The position numbers and the translations under genes are program-made. From contig WOAB01000093.1 of NCBI GenBank assembly GCA_027886185.1, positions 6,696,001-6,760,000 of the forward strand: 64,000 bases of DNA, written 5' to 3'. Source of the stretch: Rheum nobile (Eukaryota; Streptophyta; Magnoliopsida; Caryophyllales; Polygonaceae). Under the pieces are notes generated by a model that saw only the letters and a program-made list of their open reading frames with translations, was not told the DNA's origin and ran no database searches. Each line of letters starts with the position of its first letter. Positions within the stretch are counted from its first letter, which is position 1. Shown here piece by piece: positions 22,841 through 35,238 of the stretch.

Positions 22841-23737
22841 CAAGTGTTTTTTCCACTAGTGTTATAACGTAAAATGTATGTTTTGGAATTAAATAAGATA
22901 AGTGCTTTAGTGCACATAATTAATATACCCTCAGGCGAGTAGTGCAGTAAAGAGAGTAGTGCAGCTAGGAAACTCGTCTAGACTTTGGTCAGAGTAAAGT
23001 TCTCTTTCCAATCTGAATTCGCATTGTGCGGTGAGGTTGGTCGTGAACCGAAACACCAAGTCAGTTTTAAAACGCTCGTGTGAAATTGATGTTCCCAAGC
23101 ACTTGTCATACTTTCCGATAAGACTCAACCTTTTGGAGTCTTCTCTTTATATGTTTCCGTAAGACTCATTCTTTCAGAATCATTTCTCTTGATCATGCCT
23201 TTTCGTATATTTCAGTAGGAGTATGGTGGTTGACTATTGTCATCGACTTTTATTCGAGAAGCGATGAGTCTAACCTAATACGACTACTTAGAACCTTTCT
23301 GTTTTACCCTTGCATAGTCTTTCATTAGACTAACCAACCGATTATATTCCCTTGTATGGTTGGATGGTGTCATCCGTCTCATACGACACATCAGATAAAC
23401 TGCAGTTCCGATGAAGGCTAGAAACGACAATGATGGCAGTTAGAATTTTGAAGAGTTTTACCAGGTTGAGATTCCTTGGCGGGTGATCGTTTAGATCAAG
23501 ACCCTTGTGTCCTTTATGTATTAAGACTTCCATTGTAATATATTTGATTATGTATTTTGAATCATGGATGTAATTCCGAAACATTTTCTTTAATCAAAAG
23601 TTATGATATTTTGTATTATAACTGTTGTTTTATGATTTATATAAACGGGTTAAGCCTGGGGTGGCTTCAGATGTGAAATCCGAGGTCACTGGCGGTAATA
23701 CCTTTCAAGGATATATATTTGGGGGTGTTACATGCTG

Positions 23738-26041
23738 TCCTAGGAGACTCATTGCGTATTAGCAATGTCTTGCTAGTTCTGAATTTCACTTGCAATTTGA
23801 TATCTTTTGTTCACTTAATTAGTGAACTACGGCTTCTTGTCACGCTTACTGACAAACTTTGTGTACTTCAGGACCGCATTTCGAGGATGGTGATTCGGGT
23901 CGGTGAAGCAAGGGATGGGGTTTTTTGGCTTTGCACGGGCGACCGCATTTCCGGACGAGTGGCTGCGCATCTACGACGTCTTCAGGGCTATGGCATCAAC
24001 GTTTGGTCACCCTGCTTCTTATTAGTTGTTCGTTTACCAGGAGTTCATTCTGATAATAAACCATTAGTGGATCCTTGTTCTGTTTGTCTTCAATCCAAAC
24101 AAACTCGTGATCGTTTTCCTTTGAGTAGTAATAAAGCAGATGATTTATTTAAACTTATTCATGCTGATGTTTGGGGCCCGTATCGTGTTCCTTCTACTTG
24201 TGGTGCTCGATATTTTCTGACATCGGTTGATGACTACTCCCGCTGTGTTTGGGTTCATTTGATTGCCTTCAAGACAGAGGTAGTTCGGCTAGTTCAGAAT
24301 TTATGTGCCTTTTCACAGACATAATTCAGCAAACATGTAAAGCGGTTCCGGGCAGATAACGATACCGAGTTCTTGCCTCTTCGGCCTTATTTTGAGTCCA
24401 TTGGTGTTGTCTTTGAGACATCTTGCATCGACACTCCGCAACAAAATGGCCGTGCGAAGCGCAAGCATCGTCATCTACTTAACGTTGCCCGAGCTCTACG
24501 GTTTCAGGCTTCTTTACCGGTTCGTTTTTAGGGCCAATGTGTTCTCACGGCGGCTTATTTGATCAATCGAACCCCGTCTAAGATTCTGCTGGGCAAGACC
24601 CCATATGAACTTATTTTTGGTAAGGCTCCCAGCTATGCTCCTTTACGCATCTTTGGTTGTCTTTGCTACGCTGCAGTTATTCCCCGTGATCGAGAAAAGT
24701 TCGCGGCTCGCAGCCGTCGGTGCGTGTTTCTTGGCTACCCTTACGATAAAAAGGCTTGGCGCTTGTTTGATCTTGACTCCGAAACTTTATTTGAGTCACG
24801 AGATGTGGTGTTTCATGAGTCTGTGTTCCCCTTCAATCAACAACAACTCTCTCCTCATGGTTCAACTTCGGATATACCGGCCCATCCTGCGATCTTTGAT
24901 TTGCCTGACTCATATGGCGTTGCTCCGGTTGATACTTTGTCTGACGACAGGGGGAGTTTGGTTGCACCTCCTCCGCCCTCAGAATCTATGGTCTCGCTTG
25001 ATGCTCTGATTCTGTCGTCTGCTTTCGCACCGCTTGTGTCCTCTGCACAACCAATTCGTCACATCACATGGCCTCGCCAGTCGTCAACTCATCTTCGTGA
25101 CTATGTGTGCCATACAGCTACATGTAAAACCCATCCCTTTGCCACTCACTCACCGACTCCGACACCTTCCTCATGTACTCAATATCTGATTGTCAATTTT
25201 GTTAATTGTGACAAATTTTTAGCCTCCCATGTGCAGTTCTTGGCCGCGGTCACTGCTTCTGTTGATCTGAAATCCTTTGTTGATGTTGTTCGACATCCTG
25301 AATAACGGGATGCTATGTCTGCTGAGCTCGCTGTGTTGGAGAAAAATGGGACTTGGTCTCTTGAGACATTGCCTCCCGACAAGAAGCCCATTGGTTTTAA
25401 ATGGGTCTTTCGGATCAACTACCGTTCTGATGGCTCCAGAGAGCATCATAAGGCTCGACTTGTTCTTGGCAACCGGCAAGTCGAAGGGATCGACTTTAAT
25501 GAGACATTCGCTCTTGTTGTGAAGATGTCTTTCGTCCGCCTGTTCTTATCAGTGGCTGCCATCCGAAGGTGGGAACTCCATCAAATGGATGTGCACAACG
25601 CCTTCCTTCATGGTGACCTCGCTGAAGAAGTGTATATGCGTCCTCCGCCTGGGTTCACAACTCCAAGCGGCAAAGTGTGTCGCCTTTTGAAATCTTTTTA
25701 TGGTCTCCGTCAAGCACCCCAAAATTGGTTCGCTAAGCATGCCTCTGCTATGGTTAAATACGGGTTCAAGCAATCCTATGCCGATTACTCTCTATTCTCT
25801 TATGTTCATCACCACATTAATCTCCTTGTGTTAGTGTACGTTGATGATTTGATAATCGCAGGCAATGATTCCTCTTCCATTACACGGTTCAAACATTATT
25901 TGCATTCGTGTTTTCACATGAAGGATTTGGGCACTTTGAAGTATTTTTTGGGCCTTGAGATTGCTCATGGAAAGGAGGGTTTATTCCTTTGTCAGCGTAA
26001 GTACGCTCTTGATATTCTATATGAGGCGGGTCTTCTTAGAG
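23738..26041 (+). pseudogene. Copia integrase and reverse transcriptase, broken
   Basis: The pre-integrase domain is followed by the integrase core with HADVWGPY and FRADNDTEF. The third motif reads TPQQNGRAKRKH, where family members have an E at the position of the first K after A; the catalytic glutamate thus appears lost. Stops occur at about 24322 and 24529 (TAG) and 25303. RT follows with TWSLETLPPDKKPIGFKWVF, HQMDVHNAFLHGDL and the catalytic YVDDLIIAGN. The frame ends in the gypsy insertion at 26042 after LDILYEAGLL. The protein would integrate and copy the element's DNA; this copy cannot. Confidence 0.88.
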
Positions 26042-27035
26042 TGATGTGTTCTTGCCTCCGATGACAAGCCAATTGTCAAAGGCGACACCTTTGGATCTAG
26101 TCTTGGGCGAGAAGTCACGTTGTCTTGCACGAAAGGTTGACAAGATGGAAACGGTGGTGCTGCGAAGCGAATCCGGTGGAGGCAGTCTGGAAGATCGCGG
26201 TGTCGGCGAGGCTGAGTGTCACGTTGAGTGTCACAACAGCAAAGACGACGTCGATGGCGAAGGCGTTGGCAAATGCGATGGAATTGGTAGCGATGATGGA
26301 CGCGATGGAAGCGATGGATGGGGCGACTGGATAGCGATGGCTGAAGCGATTTGATGAGGGATAGATGACTTGAAAAGACAAGTTTTTGGTGTCATAGCGT
26401 CGACTGCGAAGGAAAGGGAGATGCGAAGGAAGACTTGGCTTGAAGGTTCAAGCAATTGCCGTAGCGTCGGCGGCGGAGGGAATGGGGATGCGAAGATAGA
26501 GGGTGACATCCGATCAAGGGAAAGAGGATAAACACTCTACTTGAAACCTTGATTAAAATTGAACGTACTAAAACCAATAACATAGTTTGACTTAAATACT
26601 AGAGGTGAGACATCGGATGGGCCGAGTCGAGCCTAGTGGGCCATGCAAAAGGCACAAACCCTAAAATAGAAATGACTATAAAAGGAAATTATCTAAAATA
26701 AGCAATAATAACAAATATAGAAAGTGTCTCAAAAAGAACGCGGCAAAGGCATGGATGCAAACACCGCGAGAAACGGCGACGAATGGTCGATGGCCTCCCG
26801 AGTGGGTGCACGCGATGCCGGCTGCGATGATCGCGATGTTTCGATGCCGATGGTGGCGAGGACGACGAGTCTTGGGTTGGCGTCTGGGCTTCCTTGGCCA
26901 GCAACGACGCATGCGACAAGTGACGCGACGACGTCCGCGATGGCTTTGGACCTGGACCTTGTCACTGGGTCCTCTGAGCGAAGGCTCGTGGCTTTTTCCT
27001 CATCTGTGGCCGTCATGGGAGGTGGGATCACATCA
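26042..27035 (-). repeat. 3' LTR of second gypsy element (full)
   Basis: 994 bases; the integrase frame runs into it as in the sister element. Matches 34350-35238 from about 26158 to the end. Confidence 0.88.
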
Positions 27036-28842
27036 CCCTCCCCCACTTGGCTGTGAAGCATCCCCGCTTCACCATCATCAAACTCAGGCTCCACATATGG
27101 TGTCAAGTTTGCGATGTTGAAGGACGCGTGGACTCTAAAATCTGAGGGAAGCTCGAGTTGATAGGCATTGTCCCCAATGGCCTTTATCACGCGGAATGGA
27201 CCATCTCCATGCGGTGCCAATTTGTGCTTGCGCCGCGAGGGAAGCCTTTCTTTTCGCATGTGCACCCAAACGAGGTCCCCGGGTGCATAAACGACGCGGT
27301 GTTGGCCATTGTTCTTCTGGGAGGCATACTGTACGGCCCTTTTCTCCAATTGGTCCCTGATTCGTCGATGGAGCTCTTGTACTTGCTGTGCGCGATTGGC
27401 GGCGGAGACATGCACTGGGTCTCGCAGTGGTCGCGGCGACAAATCAAGCGGCGTCAATGGGTTCATGCCATACACCACTTCGAAAGGTGTCAACTTGGTC
27501 ATTGTGTGCCTGCATCTATTGTAACAAAATTCGACAAGTGATAGTAAGTCCTCCCAACGCCTAGGGTTGGCTTTAAGCATCGTGCGAAGGAGGGCTCCTA
27601 GGGTTCTATTCGTGACCTCCGTTTGTCCATCGGTCTGGGGGTGGTATCTAGTGGAAAATAGGAGTTTTGTTCCTAGCTTACCCCCAAACAGTTCTCCAAA
27701 AATGACCAATGAACTTAGAATCCCTATCACTCACTATGGTACGTGGGACTCCATGAAGACGCACCACATGCTCAAAGAATAGATCGGCAATCTCACTAGC
27801 ACTATGGGTTGTCTTACAAGCAATAAAATGTGCCATCTTAGAAAATCTATCTACGACCACAAAAATAGAGTCTTTACCTCGTCTAGAGAGGGGCAAACCC
27901 GTGATGAAATCCATAGACAAATCTTTCCAGGGGGCACTAGGAATGGGCAAAGGTGTGTAGATGTCGTGTGGGCTGGACCTAGCTTTGGCTCTTTGGCATG
28001 TCACACAACTTCTACAAAACCTAGTCACTTGATGGGTCATATTAGGCCAAAAGAAATGTTCTCTTAGGGCGGCCAAGGTCTTACTAATCCCAAAGTGTCC
28101 ACGACTTTCGTGTGCTTCTTGAATCAAAAGGATCCTAATGGAAGACCTAGGGATGCAAAGGCGACTAGCCTTGTATAAATAACCCTCAGAAATGAAATAT
28201 AACTCAAACTCTCGAAATCTTAGGCAATGCTCGAATATACGTACAAAGAAAGGATCACTAGCATACAATTCTTTAATCAAAGCAAAACCCAAAACTTTAG
28301 TTTGCACATGAGTCAAGAGAACATACCTTTGAGATAACGCATCGGCGATAATGTTCTCCTTTCCCTTCTTGTGGACCACGACATAAGGAAATGTCTCAAG
28401 AAATTCCACCCAACGAGCATGGCGTCGATTGAGATGGGCTTGGCTCTTCAAACAGCTCAAGGCTGCATGGTCGATGTGGATGACAAATTCAGGCGGCCAA
28501 AGGTAATGTTGCCACGTCTTTAGCACGCGTATGAGGGCATATAATTCTTTGTCGTAGGTGGGGTAATTGAGTATGGCCCCCGTGAGCTTCTCACTGAAAT
28601 ATGCAATGGGCCTCTTCTCTTGGTGCAGCACACCACCAATGCATATGTCTGAGGCATCACATTCCACCTCGAAGTGCTTGTTGAAGTCGGGAAGCTGGAG
28701 CAAAGGTGCTTGTCACAAGGCCCGCTTCAAAGCCGAGAAGGCTTCTTCGTGGGACTCAAGCCACAAGACAGTGATACCCTTCTTCGTGAACTCATTCAAA
28801 GGCGCGGCAATGGAGGAGAAGTCTCGAACAAAGCGCCTATAA
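26729..28842 (-). pseudogene. RNase H and integrase of second gypsy element, broken
   Basis: RNase H (FEVECDASDICIGG) is followed by the integrase finger, the core motifs MDFITGLP, IVSDRDSKF and DGQTEVTNRT, and the C-terminal end NIANLTPYVEPEFDDG with a tail TRSRSK reaching into the LTR. A TGA where the family has a Gly codon (near 28845) and another TGA near 28704 break the frame. One extra G in a run of five near 27690 shifts VWGKLG. Catalytic acids of the integrase core remain. Confidence 0.87.
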
Positions 28843-28844
28843 AA

Positions 28845-31731
28845 TCATGCGAGGCCGAGAAAGCTTTGCACCTGTGTCGGCGGCGTCGGCCACTCTTTGA
28901 TGGCCACGATCTTCTCTTCGTCGATACGCAGACCATCACTACTCACGACATAGCCCAGAAAATTTGTGGACGCAGAGCAAAATGAGCACTTGGCCAGATT
29001 GGCGAATAGGCTCTCGCGTCGAAGGCACTTGAGCACTTGGCGAAGGTGATCAACATGCTCCTTTAGGCTCCGTAAATACACAAGGATGTCATCGAAATAA
29101 ATGACGACAAACTTGCCAAGGAAGGTTCTCAAGACGTGGTTCATCACGCGCATGAAGGTGCTTGGCGCGTTCGTGAGCCCAAATGGCATGACAAGCCACT
29201 CGTAGAGCCTATACTTCATCTTGAACACGGTCTTCCACTCATCACCTTCTTTCATCCTGATTTGGTGATAAGCACTCTTCAAATCTATCTTGGAGAAAAG
29301 TGTGGCGCCATGAAGTTCATCAAGCATATCGTCGAGGCGTGGAATAGGATGCCTATACTTGATGGTGATCTGGTTTATCGCGCGGAAATCAACACACATT
29401 CTACATGTGCCATCCTTCTTGGGCACAAGGATCACAGGCACAACGCAAGGGGAGAGAGATTCCCTTACGTAGCCGCGATCCAACAACTCTTGCACTTGGC
29501 GCTGGAGCTCTTTGGTCTCCTCTGGGCCAGCTCTATACGCAGAGTGATTGGGCAAGGAATCACCTGGCACAAGGTCAATCTGGTGCTCAATGCCTCTCAG
29601 TGGAGGTAATCCTTGTGGCAACTCATCGGGGAAGACGTCGTCGAACGCGGCGAGCAAGGCAGCGATGGCAGGCGGCACTGGCATGGTGTGTGATGACTCT
29701 GGGATGCAAGGAGTAGGCACAAGCAGAAAGCAGGGTGCTTTGCCAGACAAACACGCAGTAAGGTCACTGGGCCTGGCCAAAAGCAAGCGACGCTCACATT
29801 TTCCTTGCAAATGAGACGTCTGCGGCAACGGATCGGCAAACGTCGTCGACGGCGAGGCGCTTGTTGATTTATGTGTGGCACTGGGCATAAGTGGACCATT
29901 GCTCACGTCAGAATTGGAAAAACTTGGCCAAGCCTCTGGAGTGCATTTCTTGGCCTTTCCAACTGCACCAGCAGCGGCGCCATGACGATCCAGATGTGCA
30001 TTTGGTGTCCCACCTATCGCGTTGGTCCTCTTCTTGTCAGTGCCCGGGGGAGACGAAATTTTTCCAAATTTGGAGGAGTCTTGCCTCTGGAGTGCCTCTG
30101 GGGACTTGTTGCACCTAGTAAACGTGGCCTCAATGGCCTTCTGGTGATCGCGCTCAACCTGGTCCTGCAAGATCTCATGGGGAGACATTGGATGCAAGGT
30201 GACGTGCTTCCCATGGTAATTGAACAGATAAGTGTTCAAATAGCCATCATAGAGCACGCGCCTGTCGAATTGCCATGGGCGCCCAAGCAAAATATGGGTG
30301 GCGTCCATTGCAACGACATCACAAAGTATAGAATCACAGTATAGCCCTATGGAAAAAGAAACTAAGCATTGGCGAGATACTGTGTTACCTGGACTTGAAG
30401 AAATCCATTGGAGGGCATAAGGCTGTGGATGAGGCGTCGTAGGCAACTTGAAGTGTGTCACGACCTTCTCATTGACGATGTTAGCACATGATCCTCCATC
30501 AACTATGACACTCAAAGAAGTCGTCTGGACGAGAGCCCTTGTGTGGAACAAGTTCTCGCGTTGGTCGTGGAAGCTCGATTCCTTGACTGTGAGGAGACGA
30601 CGCGTTACCAAACTCAATGGTGTGCCCGCATTCAGAGAAGCGAGTTCACAGTCATAGGCATCTTCCTCCTCTTTGATGCCTTCATCGATGGCCTCTAGGG
30701 TTTGCTCCTCGTCGTCGTAAGACTTGTAGCCGGCGGCGGCCGTGGAGAACAAAACCTTTCGAGCGTTTGGGCAATCCTTCTTATAGTGGCCTCTTCCACC
30801 ACACTTGTAACACTCAAGGTTGCGGGCACGATCTGTGCCCACTGGAGCTGGTCTGGGCGCATTCTGGCGCGACGCGGTGCTTGGTGTCGAAGGCTTCGCT
30901 TTGGGGGCTTGGCTCGACGCGGCGGTGGTAGAGACACTAGGGCGAACATTAGTAGAAGGTAATCCACTAGGGTTAGAAGAATACCTTTGGTGGACACTTG
31001 GAAAAGTGTAAGACTTTCGGCGAGAGATTTGTGCATGAATTTTCATCGCCGTATGTGTGAGTGTGTTCAAATCTTTGATGGGCAAAATCTCGAGTTGATC
31101 ACGGATGTTGGTGTTCAAGCCACCCAAGAACTTCGTCCTCAAAGTCGATGGTGCAACGGAGATGTTGGTCTTGTAATACATGTCTTCAAGTTTGGAAAAG
31201 AACTCGAGTGGAGTCATTGACCCTTGTCGAGCCATGGCTATCTCCATTTTCATTTGATTCATATAGTATAGAGGCACATATTTCTTGGTCATCACGTAGA
31301 CTAGTTGATGCCATTCCGTGACTCGTGTTCTGTGGCGACGCACGCAGTCATCTTCGAATCTATGCCACCACACGCGGGCGGCTCCTCGGAAGTGAAGTGT
31401 CGCGGCATAAACATGCTCCTCAGGAGGAACGCGGCAATAGCGTAGGGTGTATTCCGTAACCTGCACCCATTCAAGAAAAAACAGATGGATTGTATTCACC
31501 AAAAAAATGCTCGATCTTTACCTTGACCTCGTGTCGTTGGCATCGAGGCTGGGCAGGTGCTTGGTTGAATGCGTTGTTTGGCGCGATGGCGTAGAGGGGA
31601 TTCTTGTAGGCGCGCACAGCATGGGGTCTATCGCATCCAACCTGGCGTCTATCGCGATCTTGGTGATCTTCTCCGCGAGCAAACGCATCCCTTGGCGCGT
31701 AGGCGTTGGGTTGATTCAGTATTCTGAACAT
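28845..31731 (-). pseudogene. Gag-protease-RT of second gypsy element, partial
   Basis: The open frame 31502-28845 covers the gag core (EWHQLVYVMTKKYVP), a CCHC knuckle CYKCGGRGHYKKDC, the protease VIVDGGSCANI, and RT with LVPKKDGTCRMCVDFRAIN and YFDDILVYL. The frame just upstream (31731-31471) adds RHEVKVKIEHFFGEYNP, so a frameshift separates the two near 31500. The real N-terminus is gone at the junction near 31715. Of all the retroelement ORFs in the window this is the longest uninterrupted one. Confidence 0.88.
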
Positions 31732-31759
31732 GAGTGGCGAAGTGCTGGGTCAAGGTCTT

Positions 31760-32940
31760 GAGGATCTCTTCAGTAGTAGCAGAAGTGTATTGGCCTTAGG
31801 GCCTCTGTTGGTATGGGGCTCTCTGCTGGTATAGTTGGGTTGTCCATCAAAACGCAGTCTAGGGGGTCCATAACCTCCTACAGCATTCACTTCAGCAGTA
31901 CCTTCTTCCTGTAGCTGAGGGCAAGCATCAGTAGGGTGGAATTGATCACAACAAATCCCACATGCTTTGACTTATTGAGGAGTGTTTTGGTTTGCCATTC
32001 TCTTCACCATCTCCTTCAACTCAGCTAACTCATTCAGCACAGGGCTATATTCTACAGGAGTCACAGCATTGACTCCCTTTCTCTAGTACGTCTTAACAAA
32101 GCTCCTGGTACTCTCACTCATCTCCTGAAATCTTTTCATGGTTGCGTCCGGTGTCAGATTAAGAATGCTTCCACCGCATGCAGCGTCGACCATCCTTCTC
32201 TCTTGATCGAGCAAACCATTGTGTAAGTAGAGAACAAGATCTTGTTTGGCGTATCCGTGGAACGGACAGCTAGAGCATAGCCTCTTGTACCGCTCAAGAT
32301 AGTCATATAGCGTATCATCAGCACCCTGTTCAATGTTAGCAATTGCCTTTTTCAAAGCATTCGTCTTCTTTGTTGGGAAGTACTTGTCAAGAAACGCCTT
32401 GTGTAGTTTAGTCCAGGTATTTATGGTCCCTGGCGGCAAGTGATAATACTAGTCGCTAGCAGAGTCTAGCAAAGAAAAACCAAAGGCTTTCATCTTGATC
32501 TGATCCTCCGTCATATTCCTTGACTTCATAGTCATGCAGACATTGTGGAATTTACCCAGATGAGATATCGGGTCTTCTCCACTCAAACCATGGAATTTCG
32601 GGAGATAAGCAACGACTCCAGATTTTAGCTCAAAGTTCACCCCTTCGTCAAGTGCAGGGATGACGACAACCAAGGGGGGTTGTGCCCCAATGTTCGGTTC
32701 AGTCAGTGCTCTCAGAGTTTCGCCCATTGCTTCAAGAGGGATGTCAACTGGCTCAGCCGTCTCAACTGTCTCAGCCGTCTCAACTGTCTCAACTGTTTCC
32801 ACCGTTTCAACCTCTGCTTCTTCTTCTCCTTGATCGCGTAGGTTCGCACAGAATGATATGTCGATTTCTGGATCAAAAGAAGCTAGAGGAGAGTCAGTAC
32901 TATGAGTTTCGACCATAAGATAGGTCTCCACCAAAGTCAA
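31760..32940 (-). pseudogene. Athila-like gag, broken
   Basis: From the Met at 32940 an acidic N-terminus contains an unusual run of VET/AET triplets (about 32745-32830). It is followed by VAYLPKFHGLSGEDPISHLGKF, the capsid start of Athila/Tat gags. A TAG replaces the Trp of DWYY near 32447. The next frame (32439-32083) carries LHKAFLDKYFPTKKT and CPFHGYAKQDLVLYLHNGL. Further down, below a stop, minus-strand text near 31950 has the CCHC-like CGICCDQFHPTDACPQLQEE. The whole would be a nucleocapsid protein; here it is split by stops. Confidence 0.78.
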
Positions 32941-32971
32941 TCACAAAAACACACAACAAAATAGAAAACTT

Positions 32972-32989
32972 TCCCCGGCAACAGCGCCA
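32972..32989 (-). other. Primer-binding site of Athila-like fragment
   Basis: Minus strand TGGCGCTGTTGCCGGGGA, close to the Asp-tRNA-type site of Athila/Tat elements, four bases from the LTR. Confidence 0.8.
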
Positions 32990-32993
32990 AATT

Positions 32994-34349
32994 TGACGTG
33001 GCCGAAATATGCAATGCAAATATCGTTGAATAGCCTAATCAAAGTAAAAGTCCTAACAAACCTACTAAACAGATGTATAGTAAGCAAGTAAGGGTCAAAC
33101 CCTCAGGGAAGATCTGATGAAGTATGCAATTATGATCAACAAGTAACAAGGAAGGGGAGTTTTGGTTATCAAACAGAGCAAAGTAAACAGGTTTAGTTGA
33201 CTTGAGAATACGATTGGGGAATTAGTTCCACTAGAACGAGATCCACAATACAGAGATATAATTTGATCACTGAAATCTTATAAATCCAAGTTCTTTAACT
33301 ATTCTTATGGTTGTTCCCACCCTGATCGTGATTAACTACCAATTCAGACAGTTGTTGATAGTACTTACTACAATATCAATGGAAGAAAACCTTACCACTA
33401 ATAAAGCAATAGCATTCATGCAAGGGTATAGGATACATGCAAATAGAAGAAAACCTTACTACTCAACATGCAAATAATTCTCACTCACAATTGCACACTC
33501 GTATTCCACTATATGTAACAATTGTGTTTGCTACTAGAACCGCACTCGCATTCCGCTATATGCAAAATCCTAGCAATTTGATAAATATTATCCAACCTAG
33601 TTGATCAGGCTATGGAGAATAACGATAAATCAATACTCAATATAACCAAGAGAATTAAACCAAAACATATAAGAATAAGAACAAGGAATAGAAATCTCAC
33701 AAACGAATCAACTGTATTGCTTCAAACGTCTAGTAGAACAAGGGAAAATTAGTGCTCCATTGACTTGCGAATGAAACCCTAATTGAGAAAAGAAAACTAC
33801 GATGATAATAAAAGTGTCTCTACTCAAGACCTGGAAAGAGATCTTAAATAGGCTAGGGAAAGTAAGTTAAACCTAGAAATAATACTAAATGAAATAAGAT
33901 AATAAAAATAGGAAGTCCAAAAATGCAAAATAGGAAATAATATCTCGCTGGCCGCGAGGCGTTAACAAGTCCACCGCGGGGCGGCGGGTTCCACTGCGGG
34001 GCGGAGGCTATCTTCTGGCGCGACCAGCTTCTTCTCTGAGATTCACCGCCGGGTCGCGGTGGCTTCTGGCGCGGGGCGTCAGCTGTTCCGCCCTCTCCTT
34101 TCTTCAGCTCTTCACTTCTTTTATTCCGCTCTTCCATACTACCAAGTGTTGGTAGCCTTCTCCAATTAGTCTTCAAGCGGATCTTCATCCATCTTCATCT
34201 TCTCCATCCTTCATTAAGCTGTAAATCCCTGGATATCTTCAATTCTCTCCACATCTTCTGGATTACAGACTTAACCTTAAATCTATTCATAAACTCCTCT
34301 AAATAATGCTAATAATTCCTAGTTAAGGTGCATGAAATGACACCTATCA
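32994..34349 (-). repeat. LTR of Athila-like fragment
   Basis: 1356 bases, TGACGTGG to CACCTATCA on the plus strand. Contains a GC-rich block (33965-34080) and no gene. Confidence 0.8.
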
Positions 34350-35238
34350 GCTGTGAAGCGAATCCGGTGGAGGCGGTCTGGAAGATCGCGGTGTCGGCGA
34401 GGCTGAGTGTCACGTTGAGTGTCACAACAGCGAAGACGACGTCGATGGCGAAGGCGTTGGCGAACGCGATGGAATTGGTAGCGATGATGGACGCGATGGA
34501 AGCGATGGATGGGGCGACTGGATAGCGATGGTGGAAGCGATTTGATGAGGGATAGATGACTTGAAAAGACAAGTCTTTGGTGTCGTAGCGTCGACTGCGA
34601 AGGAAGGGAGATGCGAAGGAAGACTTGGCTTGAAGGTTCAAGCAATTGCCGTAGCGTCGGCGGCGGAGGGAATGGGGATGCGAAGATAGAGGGTGACGTC
34701 CGATCAAGGGAAGGAGGATAAACACTCTACTTGAAACCTTGATTAAAATTGAACATACTAAAACCAATAACATAGTTTGACTTAAATACTAGAGGCGAGA
34801 CATCGGATGGGCCGAGTCGAGCCTAGTGGGCTAGCCCATGCAAGCATGCAAAAGGCACAAACCCTAAAATAGAAATGACTATAAAAGGAAACTATCTAAA
34901 ATAAGCAATAATAACAAATATAGAAAGTGTCTCAAAAAGAACGCGGTGAAGGCATGGATGCAAACACTGCGAGGAACGGCGAAGAAGGGTCGATGGCCTC
35001 GCGAGTGGGTGCACGCGATGCCGGATGCGATGATCGCGATGTTTCGATGCCGATGGTGGCGAGGACGACGAGTCTTGGGTTGGCGTCTGGGCTTCCTTGG
35101 CCAGTGACGACGCGTGCGACAAGTGACGCGACGGCGTCCACGATGGCTTTGGACCTGGACCTTGTCACTGGGCCCTCTGAGCGAAGTCTCATGGCTTCTT
35201 CCTCGTCTGTGGCCGTCATGGGAGGTGGGATCACATCA
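34350..35238 (-). repeat. 5' LTR of second gypsy element, truncated at inner end
   Basis: Begins abruptly with GCTGTGAAGCGAATCCGG, so about 115 bases corresponding to 26042-26157 are missing. They were lost at the junction with the Athila LTR. Confidence 0.85.

Larger units (their letters stand above)
20003..22861. mobile_element. CACTA (En/Spm-type) transposon, non-autonomous, with captured gene exons
   Basis: The ends are CACTAGTAGAAAAAACCC on the left and, read inward from the right, CACTAGTGGAAAAAACAC. The perfect 3-bp duplication TTA (20000-20002, 22862-22864) is the CACTA hallmark. About 360 bp inside each end there are dense inverted copies of GAGGCGGGC(C), the kind of subterminal repeat to which the element's own DNA-binding protein attaches. 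No transposase is present. The middle (about 20500-22300) has exon-like pieces on the minus strand that I read as captured host sequence. The element sits inside the solo LTR, so it is younger than that. Confidence 0.93.
18490..23732 (+). mobile_element. Probable solo LTR of a long-LTR element, interrupted by CACTA
   Basis: The termini are TGTAATACCCC and GGGGTGTTACA, and the perfect duplication TGCTG flanks it (18485-18489, 23733-23737) inside the copia protease-integrase region. Removing the CACTA leaves about 2.4 kb without any retroelement protein, primer site or second LTR copy, which fits a solo LTR left by LTR-LTR recombination. A TATA box at 18950, GC-rich minisatellite (18750-18845, 19211-19240) and a pair of direct repeats (19608-19652, 19671-19713) lie in the left part. 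ORFs of 160 and 101 codons here follow low-complexity sequence and are not taken as genes. Confidence 0.75.
31715..34349 (-). mobile_element. Athila-like gypsy fragment: 5' LTR, primer site and gag
   Basis: On the minus strand the fragment has a 5' LTR (34349-32994, opening TGATAGGTGTCATTTCATGC), a primer site, and a gag of the Athila/Tat kind. Its pol and 3' LTR are missing. On the left it joins gypsy gag near 31715; on the right its LTR end abuts the truncated 5' LTR of the second gypsy element at 34349/34350. No target duplication was found around it. The simplest reading is insertion into the gypsy element followed by a deletion that removed its 3' half, or an unequal recombination. Confidence 0.8.
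26042..35238 (-). mobile_element. Second Ty3/gypsy element, same family as 6240-13966, inserted in copia
   Basis: LTRs lie at 26042-27035 and 34350-35238 (the latter truncated). The ends are TGATGTG and CACATCA. The flanks are TAGAG (26037-26041) and TGGAG (35239-35243), a 5-bp duplication with one mismatch. Minus-strand order is gag, protease, RT, RNase H, integrase, then the same purine tract (27036-27050) as the nested copy. The gag N-terminus, leader, primer site and inner end of the 5' LTR have been replaced by a piece of an Athila-like element (31715-34349). A short RT frame is open for 885 codons but stops and a frameshift follow. Confidence 0.88.
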
